Under the pieces are notes generated by a model, which was given only the letters and a program-made list of their open reading frames with translations, searched no databases and was not told the DNA's origin. From Anaerolineae bacterium (lineage in GTDB: Bacteria; Chloroflexota; Anaerolineae; Aggregatilineales; Phototrophicaceae), in NCBI GenBank assembly GCA_026645945.1, contig JAPKMO010000044.1, positions 1 to 32,430 of the forward strand: a stretch of 32,430 nucleotides of DNA, written 5' to 3'. Positions 30,764-32,430 of the stretch are shown here, in pieces. A program made the translations under genes and the position numbers. Position 1 is the first letter of the stretch. Each line of letters begins with the position of its first letter.

Positions 30764-31456
30764 TTATTTCCCGGCCAGGCTGCCGATAGCGCGCTGCCAG
30801 CTGTCGCGTTCTGCGCCCATCGGCTGGCTGGCGTAACGATAATCATGCTGGACGATGAACGAATCCAGTTCACCCTTCAGTTTTTGCCAGATGCCCACCT
30901 GGATGGCGACCAGCCGTTCCAGCGCAGTGGGTTCAGCCACCTGGCGCAGCGCGCTGCGAAAATGCGGCAGGCACAGCCCCGCCGAGCCGCGAAACGCGCC
31001 CTCAAAACGCGCGTCCGTCAGATGATCGTTGATCGTTTGCAGGTAGCGTTTTTCGGCCTCGCCAAGCGACTGGCACACCATACACGGTTGCTCCGGTTCG
31101 AGCCGGTCGGCCAGGACGGACGGGCCGTTTTTGCCGCCGCCGGACAGCCAGCGCGAAAAGCCGGACTGCGGCTGCGCCGGGTTGGCCGCGATGATGTTCA
31201 ATACCTCGTCCAGCGCCGCCGCCTGGAGGATGGCGATGCCTAACACCTGTTCCCCGAACTGGGCGAGCTGCCCATTATGCGTTTTGCACAGCGCCCGGCT
31301 GGCACGGAAAGCGGCATGAGTGGACGGGCTGTTCACGTATTCGTACAGCAGAGAATCGAGGAAACGGCGCGCATCGCGTTGAAGCAGCGTGCAGACCGGG
31401 CAGCCGGGTTCGGCGCAGGCTTCGATAAAATCGTAATAACTGAATGGAACGCTCAT
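30764..31456 (-). CDS. DUF6062 family protein with two Cys/His units
   Basis: A 230-residue protein of the DUF6062 type. Two similar units are seen: Cys19-x2-Cys22 (CPVC) followed 35 residues later by Cys57-x2-His60 (LCKTH), and Cys125-x2-Cys128 (CMVC) followed by Cys162-x2-His165 (LCLPH). Before each Cys-x-x-His is the same pattern AFR-x-S (AFRASRALC, AFRGSAGLC). So it is an internal duplication with potential metal or disulfide sites. No function is known. The start ATG 31456 (MSVPFSYYDF) is preferred to a GTG 14 codons upstream because the latter extends into the intergenic hairpin. It lies 96 bp downstream of the M6-type gene on the same strand. Confidence 0.78.
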   Translation of the reverse strand: MSVPFSYYDFIEACAEPGCPVCTLLQRDARRFLDSLLYEYVNSPSTHAAFRASRALCKTHNGQLAQFGEQVLGIAILQAAALDEVLNIIAANPAQPQSGFSRWLSGGGKNGPSVLADRLEPEQPCMVCQSLGEAEKRYLQTINDHLTDARFEGAFRGSAGLCLPHFRSALRQVAEPTALERLVAIQVGIWQKLKGELDSFIVQHDYRYASQPMGAERDSWQRAIGSLAGK

Positions 31457-31498
31457 CAGGGTTAACCAATCGCTGCAAAAACAGGCAGGAACGAACAC

Positions 31499-31526
31499 CT
31501 GCGCCGGCCCTTACCGGCGCAGTTTT
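31499..31526. terminator. 9-bp hairpin between the M6-type gene and the DUF6062 gene
   Basis: CTGCGCCGG (31499-31507) and CCGGCGCAG (31514-31522) flank CCCTTA. TTTT follows on the + strand, but both flanking genes lie on the minus strand, where the tail (GTGTTCGTTCCTG) is weak. Termination or processing after the M6-type gene is possible. Confidence 0.4.
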
Positions 31527-31552
31527 AAGACCACTGTACCACAGATCATAAA

Positions 31553-32430
31553 TCAGTTCGATGGGACGGCGGGCGTTTCGCCGACGCCGTGAACGGTCAT
31601 ATCGAAACGCGCCGGCTGGTCGGTATCGTCGTTCAGCCCAGAAATGGCGATGACCATAAACTCCCCGGCTTCCAGCGAGAACGACCACCGGCCCTGGGTG
31701 GCTGTGTCGTTGGGGCCGATCAGGTGGCGCACATGGCTGGTTTCGGCGCTGTCGCCGACAAGCGCCATCTGGAGCAAAAATTTCTGGCGCGTCTGGCTGC
31801 TCATCTGCCGCCAGCCGTCCAGTGTCCAGCCCGGCACGCCGCGTTCAGCATCATCATAAAAGCCGATCTCCGGGATGGCGATGTTATCCACCGCAAAACC
31901 GGGATTATCGCGCCCCGGAAGGCTGATATAAGCGAAACGCAGCCGGATTTCCTGCCCCGCATAGGCGGAAAGATCGGCCTGTTCCCGCATCCACACCGCA
32001 TCCGGCACAAAAACACGGGTCGGGTGCGCGCCCAACGTCACCTGTGCCTCGAAGAAGGTTTCCCCGCGCTGAACGTACAGGTTGACGACCTCACCCGGCT
32101 GATGAGTCGCCAGCCAGCCGAGTAGATTGGGCTGTCCCGGCCAGGGGCGGCCATCATAACCGGCGATGGTATCGCCCGGCTGAATATCGCTCGCCGCCGT
32201 CGGGCCATCCGGTACGATCTCGGTGATGGTGATGCCGTTCGCCTCCAGCCCGACACCCAAATAGGGAAATGGGCGCGGCTTCTGCGGGCTGCTAATGCCG
32301 GTATAACCCGGCCCGTAGGCCGCGCCGTAGGGGTTGGCCGCCTGGCTGCCGGAGGTCGCCAGCGCGTCCCAGGTCTGGCCGCCGTCCGTCGAAACCTGGA
32401 CGTAACCGTAGTTCCAGCCGTCGGCCAGCG
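31553..32430 (-). CDS. Immune inhibitor A-like (peptidase M6) C-terminal region with PDZ insertion, 5' partial
   Basis: The reading frame enters from the right edge. The first visible block (NYGYVQVSTDGGQTWDAL) and a later one (DLSAYAGQEIRLRFAYIS, then GFAVDNIAIPEIGF) are halves of the jelly-roll that follows the catalytic domain of secreted M6 immune inhibitor A-type proteases. Between them sits a PDZ domain (GLEANGITITEIVPDGPTAA, DIQPGDTIAGYDG), so the jelly-roll is interrupted by a PDZ insert. The last block (about 60 residues) is another beta-rich domain with HGVGETP near its end. The HExxH catalytic domain, if any, lies beyond the window. The protein is probably extracellular. The stop is at 31553-31555. 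Confidence 0.8.
   Translation of the reverse strand, partial: LADGWNYGYVQVSTDGGQTWDALATSGSQAANPYGAAYGPGYTGISSPQKPRPFPYLGVGLEANGITITEIVPDGPTAASDIQPGDTIAGYDGRPWPGQPNLLGWLATHQPGEVVNLYVQRGETFFEAQVTLGAHPTRVFVPDAVWMREQADLSAYAGQEIRLRFAYISLPGRDNPGFAVDNIAIPEIGFYDDAERGVPGWTLDGWRQMSSQTRQKFLLQMALVGDSAETSHVRHLIGPNDTATQGRWSFSLEAGEFMVIAISGLNDDTDQPARFDMTVHGVGETPAVPSN

Noticed and set aside
1-32430. CRISPR array, tRNA or rRNA genes
   Set aside because: No regularly spaced repeats and no tRNA- or rRNA-like conserved sequences were recognised on either strand.

Overview
The window looks like a chromosomal segment of a GC-rich, probably Gram-negative-type or monoderm environmental bacterium. My best guess is Chloroflexota (Anaerolineae-like). 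The reasons are the repertoire (creatininase and URO-D family genes, an ARMT1/DUF89 phosphatase, a DUF6062 protein, an M6-type exoprotein, triple-GAF NarX-like kinase signalling, a trehalose/maltose-type GH13), frequent GTG starts, and short dispersed hairpin repeats between genes. No rRNA, tRNA, CRISPR array or phage module is visible. Taxonomy is inferred from gene content only.

Left part (1-6950): ribose and small-molecule metabolism. An orphan double-NBD sugar ABC ATPase is followed by a frameshifted DUF4926 gene, then a ribokinase/ribose pyranase pair (rbsK-rbsD). A URO-D superfamily protein, a zinc alcohol dehydrogenase and a creatininase-family hydrolase follow, all on the + strand.

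Position 6950-14400: a strong sigma70-type promoter overlapped by a symmetric GTCAATA/TATTGAC operator drives a carotenoid-desaturase-like flavoprotein, a CPD photolyase and a membrane-anchored alpha/beta hydrolase. This looks like a light or photodamage response operon. Next come a PLP-dependent cysteine synthase with a long structured leader, a SAM methyltransferase and a DUF89 metal-dependent phosphatase.

Position 14400-19400: an RRM RNA-binding protein with a clear terminator, a NarL-type response regulator with its GAF-GAF-GAF histidine kinase, and, convergent to them, a two-gene unit made of an Arf-like small GTPase and a protein resembling the N-terminal domain of GTPase-associated protein 1 (GAP1).

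Position 19400-24800: a tiny zinc-ribbon protein, a GH13 maltodextrin hydrolase, a membrane alpha/beta hydrolase, a NfeD-stomatin membrane pair, and a DUF1684 protein.

Position 24800-30050 is the most unusual part. A stand-alone receiver domain is nearly translationally coupled to a TIR-HEAT-pseudo-small-GTPase protein. This is followed by a MutY with an intact Nudix box (opposite strand), a stand-alone SLOG/LSDAT nucleotide-sensor-like protein, and a membrane coiled-coil/TPR protein. The combination of TIR, SLOG and Nudix folds suggests nucleotide-centred signalling or defence, but this is inference.

Right end (30050-32430): a decayed transposase with an internal deletion and a frameshift, a DUF6062 protein with two internal Cys/His units, and the C-terminal part of a secreted immune-inhibitor-A-like protein that carries an inserted PDZ domain and runs off the window.
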